Assembly: GCA_036346205.1 (NCBI GenBank)
Contig: JARFJB010002010.1
Location: 547,501 to 611,500 of the forward strand
Reading direction: 5' to 3'
From: Vesta saturnalis
Taxonomy: Eukaryota; Arthropoda; Insecta; Coleoptera; Lampyridae
DNA length: 64,000 nucleotides
Of the stretch, positions 21,960 to 31,109 are shown in pieces. The position numbers and the translations under genes were made by a program. Position 1 is the first letter of the stretch. Every line of letters begins with the position of its first letter. The notes below the pieces were generated by a model, which did not search any database, was not told the DNA's origin, and saw nothing but the letters and a program-made list of their open reading frames with translations.

Positions 21960-23000
21960 TCTCATCTATATTGAATAGAGATAAAATAGGGATAAAATAG
22001 ATTCTATAACGTTTAAATCTGTAGAAATAAATTTTAACATCTCATGTCAACGTCGAAAAGAAAAATTTAATAAATTATACAAACAACAAAATAATAGACC
22101 GTCTATTGATTAAAAAAAACAGTTATAAACCTTTATGATAATGTTGTTTCAGATTACGCTATTAAAGCGCTTTCTAAAGCAGGAAATTTGCGATAACACC
22201 TGTTGAAGATATAATTTCCAATATCGAAAACTCCATAAAATCATTACCTTTTGATGCTGCTAATGAGGTTAGATGTAACACCGTTAACATATTACGTAAA
22301 ACAAAACCCCCAAAGAGCAACCTATCTTTTAGTCAATGACGGGCTTTACTTGATCTTAAACGCAATAAAAATATAATAATATTAGAATCAGGTAAAGGTA
22401 ATGCAACTGTTATATTAAATATGGACGATTATAACGTTAAAATAGAACAATTGCTGGAACCAGAGGTTTATCGTGAAATGCCAAAAGATTCAACAAAAAA
22501 GTTTCTTTTAAACACTAAAGGACTGATTAACTTATCTATTCCTGAAGAAATAAAAAAGAAACTAACTCTGTAGCTATTTCACCAAAACTTTATGTTTTAC
22601 CAAAAACCCATAAACCTAATATTCCTTTAAGGCCTATTGTTAGTGCAATTGGTTCTCCTACTTGTAGTCCTGCAAAACATCTTACAGTCTTATTACAACC
22701 TCACATAAGTAAAACACCCCATTACATTAAAAATTCTGCAGACTTTGTTAAAAAAATGCATAGTTTCAAAATTGTAGAGGGTGACATAATGCTCAGTTTT
22801 GATATTGTTTCACTTTTTACAAATGTGCCTCTAAAAGAAACTATTGAATACATCATCTTATTCCAAAGGACATAACCATTCTTTTTCAGCACTGTCTTAC
22901 TACAACTTATTTTCAGTGGAATAGTAAATGTTATGTTCTTAATGTTGGTACTGCTTTTCTTCTTTTTATATCTAATGTTACAGGTAGAATTGAAAAAACC
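21960..23000 (+). pseudogene. Penelope-like RT N-terminal region and fingers (copy 2)
   Basis: Forward frames give NLYDNVVSDYAIKALSKAG, EDIISNIENSIKSLPFDAAN, a LDLKRNKNIIILESGKGNAT block (the K-x-D-K-G-N-A-x-V motif of Penelope RTs, with E-S for K-A-D), NMDDYNVKIEQLLEPEVYRE, then LPKTHKPNIPLRPIVSAIGSP and FDIVSLFTNVPLKETIEYI. Here the frame breaks and the YVDD palm is missing. It cannot be active. Stops near 22572 and elsewhere split it. Confidence 0.85.
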
Positions 23001-23094
23001 CTAATTAAATAAGCACTATTTCTGAATGTACAAGAAAAAATAAAGAACATTTAAGATCGCCTAAAGGTGTTTCAAACCCATTATCGGTTTCCGG

Positions 23095-23416
23095 AATGTA
23101 TAAGTTATCTTGTTCGTGTGGAAAAGTATACATTTGAACCACAAAACGTAGCTTTGATACAAGACGTAAAGAACATATGAGATTTTGTAGATTAGGTGAA
23201 CCAGAGAAGTCTGCGGTGGCTGACCATGCCTTAAATAATCTAAATCATGACATTCAATTTGACAATATGGAAATATTGCCAAGACAAACTCATTATTATG
23301 TTTGCTTACAATGTGAAGCTATTGAGATATATAAACACCCTAACAATTTTAATAGACAAGAAGAAAATCTCCGTTTAAATAGGTTTTGGTATCTTATAAT
23401 TAAAAAAAGGGCATAA
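23095..23416 (+). pseudogene. Penelope-like GIY-YIG endonuclease (copy 2)
   Basis: The frame reads a YKLSCSCGKVYI segment followed by a stop where the G of Y-I-G should be, then KRSFDTRRKEHMRFCRLGEP, EKSAVADHALNNLNHDIQFD, YYVCLQCEAIEIYKHPNNFN and LRLNRFWYLIIKK before the TAA at 23416. The Cys pair before the Y-I-G is the zinc-binding linker seen in Penelope proteins. It is close to copy 1 but without the tandem duplication, so copy 2 shows the ancestral arrangement. Confidence 0.88.
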
Positions 23417-24025
23417 TGATACGTCTTGATTTTCAGTTTAATTTTGACTTTTGGTATGACTAGGTTTTTTGCTGTGTTTTTCCTAGACCTTGAAGCAAAT
23501 GCTTTACCAATTATATGTTAAATTACCACAGCGCTATAATTTAACATAAGTGGTTGAAATTAAGATTAAAATTAAAAAATTACAAAAAACGTTCTGGATT
23601 ATGCTTTTCGTTGTTAATAAGACTTGCAATTATTATAATCTCTTCGTTAGGTTTAACTTAACTATTTTATTTGACCTCATGTTTATATTTGTGAATGCTT
23701 CTATCATTTTCAAATTAAAGTTTTTCACAACTTTACACTTACATCATAACTTGGTTAAATTTTGTTAAATATGTTTTTTTGGCTGACATTTTTCATTGTA
23801 AGCCTTCGACCGTTAGTAGGTGTTCAGATTTGTCATCTTTAAGACAGTTTAACAATATTCAATTTTTTTATAACCTAGTTATTCTTCACTAAAATTTAAT
23901 TCTATAGTTGGCTTTGTACGTTCTTCAAACTGTTATATTAATAGTAGGTTGATGTTTATGTTTTAATTTTTCAACTTTGACAAAATTGTTTTCAACATCT
24001 TTAACTATTTTAATAGATATTGCTA

Positions 24026-24056
24026 CTGGAGAACGTAACTGTAAGTGTTATTGAAA
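24026..24056 (+). ncRNA. Decayed hammerhead-like core (Penelope copy 2)
   Basis: Same position and spacing as the copy 1 core, but CTGACGA has become CTGGAGA and two stem bases have changed (GTAAC/GTTAT). GAAA is kept. It is probably inactive. Confidence 0.4.
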
Positions 24057-24111
24057 CGTTTAGATTGTATAATTTAAAACACACCATTAAAAAACCCAAA
24101 ATAGATAAGTA

Positions 24112-24311
24112 TTTTATTATGGTATTATTTACAGTTGCATCAGTAAAACGATTTTCAAAATGTAATAAAGTGCGGTGTTTAAGATTTCATTTCTGTATTG
24201 TGCCTCTGCTGTGAATAGACGTGCTAGTGCTTCGCTGTAATAAATAGTTCTTTTATATATAGTTCAAATAGTATCAATTACAATGAATACCCGTTATGGT
24301 ATCTACACAAA
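24112..24311 (+). repeat. Duplicate of the CR1-like 5' leader, inverted (right arm end)
   Basis: Nearly identical to the reverse complement of 19740-19546: it holds the putative CR1-like leader and its ATGAATACCCG start, then stops and changes at 24312 into BEL/Pao protease sequence. It is not Penelope sequence, because other Penelope 3' ends in the window are followed by different DNA. Confidence 0.75.
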
Positions 24312-24805
24312 ATTCCCGCGACGTCCCGTCTACTTCTACTACAAACTTTTCTTCTCTTATTTATGGTCAGTTAACTCCACAAACTTCTACTGTTTTGCTA
24401 TCAACCGCTATTATAGAGGTACTTGATGGCTTTGGTAATTTTCAGAGAATCTGCATTTTAATAGACTCCATTTCCCAAAGTCATTTCATTCCGCAAGAAT
24501 GTATTGATCGTTTGTCGCTTAAACACAATTCCCTTAAGTTTTCAGTTCAAAGTCTAGAAGAGGTTAATACTGTTCTAAGTGATAAAGGTGTTTCAACCAA
24601 AATCCGCCCTGTCAACAGGACCTACCCGCTTTTCGATGTTGATGCTACTGTTGTCAATAATATAAGTGGACTGCTGCCTAACACTTATCTTGATAATAAT
24701 TCCTGGTCTCATCTATCTAATAGCGCACTAGCTGATCCTAATTTTTACCATCTATCTCCTATTGACTGTTTGATAGGCACTAGTCTTTTTCTATTTATAC
24801 CATAA
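24312..24805 (+). pseudogene. BEL/Pao aspartic protease
   Basis: The open frame reads an SSLIYGQLTPQTSTVLLSTA leader, a LDGFGNFQRICILIDSISQS active-site block (L-I-D-S-I-S for the usual L-L-D-S-G-S, so the catalytic D is kept and the G is lost), SHFIPQECIDRLSLKH, then NISGLLPNTYLDNNSWSHL, ALADPNFYHLSPIDCLIGTS. This is the order of peptidase A17 of Pao elements. It would cut the polyprotein. It ends at TAA 24803-24805, where RT should follow in frame. Confidence 0.9.
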
Positions 24806-24869
24806 AATGGAAAAATCATAGGTGAACCAAACGAACCGGAAGCTGTAAATACTGGGAAGTTGAGGATGT

Positions 24870-25440
24870 ACCGCAAGTTAACGTTTTGTCACCTGTTGAT
24901 AGATTATGCGATACAGTTTATTCGTCTACTTCTTATCGTTCTGAGACCGGTCGATTTGTCGGTTCGTTACCGCTTCGCACTGTCCGTTTGCTAGTTTTCC
25001 GGATAGTAGAAAGTTGGCTATGCGACAGTTTTTAAACCTAGAACGTCATCTTGACAAAAATCGGTAATTATATCTCGAATATACTAAGTTCGTAAATTCC
25101 GGTCATATGAAATGAAATCACACCGTTCATGGCTAACATTCGTCAAATTTTCAGACAAATTTTAATTAATCCTGACTACACTGATTACCAGCGAATTTTA
25201 TGGCTCTTTTCACAAAACGACCCTATTTAGGACTATCGTCTTTTAACTGCCACTTATGGTTTAACTTGTGCTCCATATTTAGTCTTAAACACGTTAGCTG
25301 ATGGAGAAAAATCAAATTATCCTTTAGCCGCTGATGGCATCTTGCATAATACTTATGTAGACGATTTACTTGCAGGTATGTAAATTACTGCAAAGTGAAC
25401 TAATTTCATTGTTAAACAAGGAATGTTTTGAACTAGTAAT
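24870..25440 (+). pseudogene. BEL/Pao reverse transcriptase
   Basis: After a poorly readable start, frames give ANIRQIFRQILINPDYTDYQ, RILWLFSQNDPI, a YRLLTATYGLTCAPYLVL block and ADGILHNTYVDDLLAGM, with the catalytic YVDD at 25354-25365. LQSELISLLNKECFEL follows. The N-terminal third of RT is missing and there are stops near 25230 and 25383. Confidence 0.85.
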
Positions 25441-25479
25441 TGGTGTGCGAATCACCCCCTAATTGTTTTCAGATATTCC

Positions 25480-26000
25480 AACTTCACATCTATCTAATGG
25501 AAATATTTCATTTGATGACAAATCGGAATCAACTTTAAAAATTTTGGAGAGAGGTGCTCATCAGTAGATAATTTTTTATTTAAGGTTGAATCAATAAATA
25601 CCACTTGTCCAATCTGGCAAGATTTCTAGACCCCTTGGGTATTTTATCGCCACTTACATTTTTTGCAAATATTTAATTCAGAGACTCTGGTCTATTAAGT
25701 GTGATTGAAATGATACGCCCTCTAATGGCATTATTCGTGTTTGGAATCGTTGTTTCGGAAAATTTGTGTTTGTCCGAATGCTTCTTCTGCTTAATATTTC
25801 GGATCTGGAAATTCATGGTTTTTGTGACAGTTCTGAGAAAAGCTATCGTGCTGTTATTTATTTTTTATTGACGAGGAAAAACGACAAAGTTGACACGCAA
25901 TTTGTTTGTTCCAAGTCTAAAGTTGCTCCACTACGCAGCATTAGTATTCCCAGACTCGAACTTGGTGGCTGTGTATTTCTTTCATGTCTTTTACATTACA
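25480..26000 (+). pseudogene. BEL/Pao RNase H region
   Basis: A connection block (TSHLSNGNISFDDKSE, RPLGYF..TYIFCKYLIQRLW) leads to EIHGFCDSSEKSYRAVIYF with the first RNase H D, then FVCSKSKVAPLRSISIPRLE and LGGCVFLSCLL. This is the standard Pao RNase H. The second half of the domain is deleted, and the sequence passes directly to the integrase zinc-finger end at about 26010. Confidence 0.85.
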
Positions 26001-26009
26001 CAATTCGAG

Positions 26010-26670
26010 TTTACACTTTAGGATTATTTTGTCGAAGTGCACAATACGTAACCGCATATTTAAGTGTATTAACTGTTGGCGCTTAAACCCCAAACCTTTA
26101 CTACCTCCGATGGATAACTTAGCTATGGCTCGTTTGTATAAATCTGTCAAATGTTTTTTGCATACCGGTTTAGATTTCGCAGAAGCATTTAATGTCACTA
26201 TGACGAAGGTTCGCGCCGCTAAAACTACCAAAGCCTATTTGTGCCTCTTCGTGTGTTTAACTACGAAAGTTATTCATCTTGAAGTTGTTTCTAGTCTCTC
26301 AATAGACGCATTTTTGCCTGATCTACGCAGATTTATAGGGAGAAGTGGACGTTGCGAGCAATTATGCAGTGCTTGTGGCTGAAACTTCGTAGGCGCAAGT
26401 AAGCAAATTCAGGATTATTCTTCTGTCGCTGCTTCGGAGGTGTCTATCGATTGGCATTTCAACCTCCCTTCGGCTCCTCATTTTGGATTGCTGTGGGAAA
26501 CGAGCGTTAAATCTGTTAAAACACATCTGTACCGTATTATCGGTGACCAGATGATATCATATGAAGAGCTTAATACTGTTTTTATACAGATCGAAGCTGT
26601 TCTAAACTCAAGAACCCTTGTGGTTTTCAGTAACGATCGTCATGATATTCGCGCGATGACTCACTGAACG
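26010..26670 (+). pseudogene. BEL/Pao integrase core
   Basis: Frames read CINCWRLNPKPLLPPMDNLA, a FLHTGLDFAEAFNVT strand with the first catalytic D, AAKTTKAYLCLFVCLTTKVI, HLEVVSSLSIDAFLPDLRRF, then CSACG and a stop where D-x-G-T-N-F is expected (so the second catalytic D is A and the T codon is a stop), NFVGASKQIQ, INWHFNLPSAPHFG-like with W-H-F-N, LWETSVKSVKTHLYRIIGDQ with the catalytic E, and IEAVLNSRTL. Loss of the second acid and a premature stop make it inactive. Confidence 0.9.
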
Positions 26671-26689
26671 TGGATTAGCAATTCTGTTG

Positions 26690-27515
26690 TAGTGAATATG
26701 TAAACGATGCGTACGTTATAATTACATCATTGTGAAATGCTAGATTTAATTAAAGTGAGTTAATTGATGAAAATACTATCTGAATACGTATAATTAAATG
26801 CATAATACAATGATAACTGTCATAGTAAATGATATTATAATATACATATATATAGTTGTGGTATTAAGTGTATTAATAAGATTTAACACAGGTTATAGTG
26901 AGTTAGAATGTTGTAAAAATTGTTAAAAATACTTCAATTTAATAACATAACTACGAAATAACTGTAAGGTATCGATAAATGTATAATACACATAATCATA
27001 ATTAATATTATATCATATAGTAAACATCATAAAATATCAAGTAGAATTTACGATGCATATTAGTTGATTACCACACGCACAGGGACTCTACAACAGAGAC
27101 GTAGATATACTTATTTAAAACTGCGACGATACTACAGTTGAAGCGTTTCCGTTGTTAAATCAACAAGAATGTCTTGTGATTATAATTTCAACCACATATT
27201 TAGGTAATTTCATAGTGAGCAGTTTGTTTGATTTAACTATAATTCGTTTGGTAGAATCAACATTAACATATAAGTATTCTTAACGTAACTTTGTTTAATT
27301 TACACTTAGTCATTGCGTTAAATTAACAATTCGCTCAAGGTACATCTACTCGACTCAAGTAAATTGACACCATTACCAAAGTTGTTTCAAATAACTGACC
27401 AGTTAACTTGACATGAGTTTCGAGTAATTTTTACATTACTTTAGAGAAAACAACCAGATGGAATTTAACCAGTATATTGTAAACTACATTTTTTCTCTGT
27501 AATGATATTTTCTTG
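26690..27515. other. No recognised feature inside the BEL/Pao element
   Basis: Very AT-rich. It replaces the segment that should link integrase to the polyprotein end, so it may be an insertion or decayed coding sequence. Confidence 0.4.
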
Positions 27516-27519
27516 TTAT

Positions 27520-27805
27520 GGATCTAATAGTGGCTCCACGTGAACCTAATTCAAAGGATGTACCAAGATTTCTGGAAAAGGTGGTCCCAGGAATACCTAC
27601 ATAGTTCACACATTCGCATTAAATGAAACATGTTATCTCGCTCGGTTTCCATTGGAACCCTTGTGTTCATCAGAGGTGCGTGTTAACCCCCCTTAGATTG
27701 GGTTTTGGTTCACGTTACCGCAGTACATCCTGGTTCCAATGGAATTGTTCGCGTCGAAAATGGTTTTTATCAACGTCCTGTGGTAAAGATCTGCCCTAAA
27801 TTCTC
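27520..27805 (+). pseudogene. BEL/Pao polyprotein C-terminus
   Basis: The late frame VHPGSNGIVRVENGFYQRPV followed by VKICP, just before the 3' LTR, is the conserved Pao ending (H-P-G-x-D-G-x-x-R-V ... R-P-x-x-K-L-C-P). Earlier bases read out of frame. Confidence 0.75.
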
Positions 27806-28241
27806 AAATTATTTCAAATTAGTTCCCGTTCAAATTCAATAAATTTAAAATTAACCTTCTTTTTTCTTTATTTTCATTATTCTAATATTTCACGCCAAGA
27901 GAAATTGAAGTTTATAACGCACCGCAATAAGTACGTTTGCCTGTCAACACTTGAGACAGGACAATTGCAATGTTTTCTTCGTTGATATTGAACGGTACTG
28001 CTGTTAAAACACTCTGTGTTCGTATGTATTATGAATATATCAACGCGCTTCTTAAAAACTGCTGTTTATGTATAATTGTGGAGTTAGAAAACTTTAGTGG
28101 AAAATCCGACTGGCGAGGAGATTGAGTGCGCAGAATAAGGCAGGACTTCCATTTCTAACGATTTATTTTCTTATTGTATCAATCTGAAATAACGACCTAA
28201 GTGAAGGCATAATTTTTTTCATAACCGTGAAAACAAACACA
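27805..28241 (+). repeat. 3' LTR of the BEL/Pao element
   Basis: Partner of 15205-15655. Substitutions and small gaps separate the two, for example loss of a few bases in TTGAAGAAAAC, which fits an old insertion. Confidence 0.85.
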
Positions 28242-29007
28242 GGTCAATAGCTGTTTCTGGAAAAAAAAGTAGTTTCACTTCGAAAATTATGTTACAGACC
28301 GGAAAAAAGGTACTCATAATAGTCAATTCTTTTAAGTTCCTAGAAAGTGCATTAAAAATAGAGTAATAACGATATTATTGTGATGCAGTGAAACCTAAAG
28401 GGTAGTTAGGATTTGATTCATTATGGGTGTAACGAGATATATGAAGTCCGCAAAGATAAGCTGTTGGTGAGTTGAACATTAATGCAGATACTGCGTATAC
28501 ACTAGTTTTTCCACGAAAAGTAATTCGTATGTGGCGTATATCTGTTGTTGTTCTAATCTATTATTGTGCTAAAATTTAAGTTTACATACTGAAATGGGGT
28601 GAGGACTAAGATAACATAAAACAAACGTGAGTAAAACTAGACAGTTATTTTCAAACCGTTCATGTTGATTTATTTTTATTTATTGTTCTGCAATAACATA
28701 TCAATGCATATTATTCATCCATCAATTTTATTTTGACATATTCATATTTTCCTAAAAGCCGTAAGCAATTGTAAATAAATTTCGTATGTTTATTTTTGCG
28801 CACATGATATGCACATTTCATTTTTTATGCACTTTACAAAATTCAAAACATCTCTCACATAAAATTTTTTTTAATAAAGTAGTAGCTTGCGTGGATGAGT
28901 AAAAATATTAAAACATTGCAAAAATTTTCATGGTAAAGTAAAATTAAGGAATGCACTTTTATGTCTTAGGAGTGTATTACATTCAAACTATGCAAATTAA
29001 AACTCAC
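28242..29007 (-). other. Intron sequence next to the dopamine-receptor exon
   Basis: The first 766 bases of the intron read from the exon donor at 29007. A 20-odd-base stretch at 28541-28565 resembles the mariner B end region near 10401, suggesting a small mariner scrap. Nothing else was recognised. Confidence 0.5.
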
Positions 29008-29271
29008 CTTGAATATTTCCCACGTGGCGGAAAAAGGAAGTACTGCTAACCCAACTAAGAGATCAGCGACGGCAAGCGACACAATAAACAAGTTTGTTAC
29101 AGATCTTAATTTTGACGAACAAAATACAGCTGCAATTACGAGACAGTTACCAACGATAACCATAACATTAATTAAAGCAAGAATCGAAAGCGAAGTTAAA
29201 AGTCCAGGATCACTCCAGTTTACTTCTTCTAATAGCGCCGCACACGCGGACGCGTTTAACGTTTTTCGCAT
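29008..29271 (-). CDS. Dop1R2: D1-like dopamine receptor 2, N-terminal coding exon (partial gene)
   Basis: From ATG 29271 the exon encodes 88 residues: a short extracellular N-terminus with two N-glycosylation sequons (NAS at 6-8, NWS at 18-20), a first membrane helix (about 24-50) with the class A GPCR GNCLV motif, a CSSKLRSVTN loop, and a second helix with LAVAD followed by VGLAVLPFSATWEIFK. The loop and the PFSATWE end are characteristic of insect Dop1R2 (DAMB) receptors, which couple dopamine to cAMP and calcium signals in neurons. The exon ends in phase 0 at AAG followed by GTGAGT (donor from 29007). The frame is open upstream to 29293, with CAG before 29286, so a spliced-in earlier exon is possible. 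Sequence is intact and more GC-rich than its surroundings. No further receptor exon was found at lower coordinates. Confidence 0.87.
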
Positions 29272-29292
29272 CACCGCATCCGCATTCTGATT

Positions 29293-30828
29293 TTACAGAC
29301 ACAGTTTAAAATCACACAAAACCCTTTTTGACGTCTTTCGTTTATGATAATGCACGAACTGGAAAACGCTACCCCATGCATCATTTTTGAGAATCATGTT
29401 TTACACTTTCAGGAACATTTACACCAGCTGCGCCACTTGAGAGTTTCCAAACTTATTTTGTTTTTAATTGTTTTCTGTTTTCTATTCCATCTTGAGGAAA
29501 ATTCTCTGAAACAAGAAATAAAATTAGATGAGCATTTAAACGAGCTATGAATAAGTACTGTATCAGACTTAGAATTTCTCGTCAACTCTAAACAAGGATA
29601 TCGTTTAGCTGGTCTTATTGCACACTAAAATAATCTTATTAGACATTTATGATCATAAAATTTTACTAGAATTCATGTAAGCGAATAATGTTATTGTAAA
29701 ATTACTGAGCAGATGTAATTGAAGATCTGATTATATTCTTATTGATTATTTGAGAATGTACAGAAACAAAATGCCTCTACATTAGACCTTTTTAAATAAA
29801 CACTAAACAGGTTTTTTTTTTTATTTCCGTTAGTATGAATACTAATATGTGAATTTATATGTTTAAATTAATTTCGTATCTCGTTTTGATTAAACCTTAT
29901 AATTAACTAACGTAGTCGAGTTTGGACATTTGGGTTTAGTAGACCTAATAAAACCTTTCCAAAATATATTTTTTATATTAAGTTAAATACTTAGTTAAAG
30001 TTAAAATGTAATTAGTGGCAATGGCTTTTAACTTATTTCCATAGGGATAGCAGATATTGCATTTTGAAAATTAAGCTAAAGTGTTTTTAATGGTTAATAA
30101 CCTTCAAACCAATGAACTTTACTAATACACATTTGACCTCAAAAAATTTAATTCATTAATACATAACAAAAAACGTCTCACATTTTTAATGGCTCTTTTA
30201 TAAGTACAAATAATTTAAATTAAGGAAAAACAAACGCCATATTAAGAGACAGCATCGTTGAATCGTAAGTGCGTTGTAGTGTTATACATAAACTCGTAAT
30301 TGCAAGTAACAATAGTAATTTGATAATAACCACGAACACAAAACGTACAATGAAATTCGAAGGACAACCACGCCGCGTATATAGGTGCAAGGTTGTGCGG
30401 CGCACAAGAGCGCCAAAGCTTAAAGGGCACCTGCCGGTTCTTTTTCTGAAAAAAAAAAAATTCGGAGGCAGAAAATCCTTAGAACTTTTTTATGAAGAAC
30501 ATGTTCCCTTTTTTATCCAAAACGATGACTATATTTAATTCATTAGTAATTGAATAATAATGTTGCCTCGATAGTGACTCGAGAAGCATGGGTTCAAATC
30601 TGGCCGAGTATGGAGTTATTTGTAGCGAAAAATCCCTTCTATAGTTAGATGCATTATAGTTTGTATCTAATATAATCCCTCTTAAGTAGTCACTCGACGT
30701 ATAACCTTCGTTGTTGTTACTTCGCGGTAGTATTCATTACGTGTATTTTTAATTGATAGTTTTCTAACTGACGATACTACTACACTGTTGAATTATATAA
30801 ACCGATCAGTATTCTATTATTATTAATA
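29293..30828. other. 5' flank or upstream intron of the receptor gene
   Basis: Mostly AT-rich with no supported gene. A short GC-rich island at 30355-30435, which on the minus strand reads towards the receptor exon, might be a 5' untranslated exon or promoter, but nothing proves it. A tRNA-like box B (GGTTCAAATC) occurs at 30591 without a box A. Confidence 0.4.
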
Positions 30829-31109
30829 ATGGCCAAAAGGTTTTCGGTCAAATGCAGTTATATTAACTGTAGTAATATGTGCGAAAAGAAAAGTACGCAT
30901 GATTGTGTGTTATTTTTCCACTTCCCGATAAAAGACAGTGAAAGATTAAAGGAATAGACGAAGCCCTCCGGAAATATAAAATTAGATTACAAATGCGCAG
31001 AGAAATTAAAACATTGTGAAAAAACATTTTACCACTGAAGATATAACATGTTCGGCGAGAAAGCGAAAACGTCTGCAAAAAAATGCACGTCGTGTGTCAT
31101 ATTTATCAG
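30829..31109 (+). pseudogene. THAP-domain exon of a P-like transposon
   Basis: From ATG 30829 the frame reads MAKRFSVKCSYINCSNMCEK, then CVLFFHFPIKDSERLKE and a TAG where the invariant W should be. A second frame continues with a HFTTEDITCSARKRKRLQKN block. The C-x4-C pair, the F-x-F-P, and the later C-x2-H position define a THAP zinc finger, the DNA-binding domain of P-element transposases and THAP9. The exon ends CAG followed by GTGAGT (31110). The catalytic part appears 5.8 kb downstream on the same strand. The W-to-stop change and a frameshift mean it is dead. Confidence 0.75.

Larger units (their letters stand above)
21791..24111 (+). mobile_element. Penelope-like element, copy 2 (palm deleted)
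   Basis: Plus-strand copy lying head to head with copy 1. It keeps more of the 5' part (21791-22570), the fingers of RT, then loses the palm and thumb between about 22870 and 22920, and continues with the Cys-rich linker, GIY-YIG domain and 3' region ending AAGTATTTTATTA at about 24111. The two copies together form a 4.8-kb inverted repeat with a unique 5' segment in the middle. Confidence 0.88.
15205..28241 (+). mobile_element. BEL/Pao LTR retrotransposon, degenerate, with nested insertions
   Basis: Two direct long terminal repeats bracket gag, protease, RT, RNase H, integrase and the polyprotein end, all on the plus strand and in BEL/Pao order. Coding parts are separated between 17463 and 24312 by a CR1-like element and a Penelope palindrome. 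The LTRs differ at many sites and every coding block carries stops, so the insertion is old. Its span of 13 kb against a usual 6-9 kb is explained by the insertions. Terminal bases and the target duplication could not be fixed by eye. Confidence 0.85.

Noticed and set aside
29272..29274. Start of the receptor exon frame one codon before ATG 29271
   Set aside because: The codon at 29272-29274 is GTG, not ATG; ATG 29271 is the first standard start, unless an upstream exon is spliced in.
28966..29290. Plus-strand 93-residue frame over the receptor exon
   Set aside because: It is the antisense shadow of the dopamine receptor exon.
30220..30538. Basic 89-residue frame at 30269-30538 as a ribosomal-type protein
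   Set aside because: Arg/Lys richness comes from a short GC patch and an A run; no family resemblance could be supported.
30589..30610. tRNA gene at GGTTCAAATC
   Set aside because: Box B only; no box A or acceptor stem was found.
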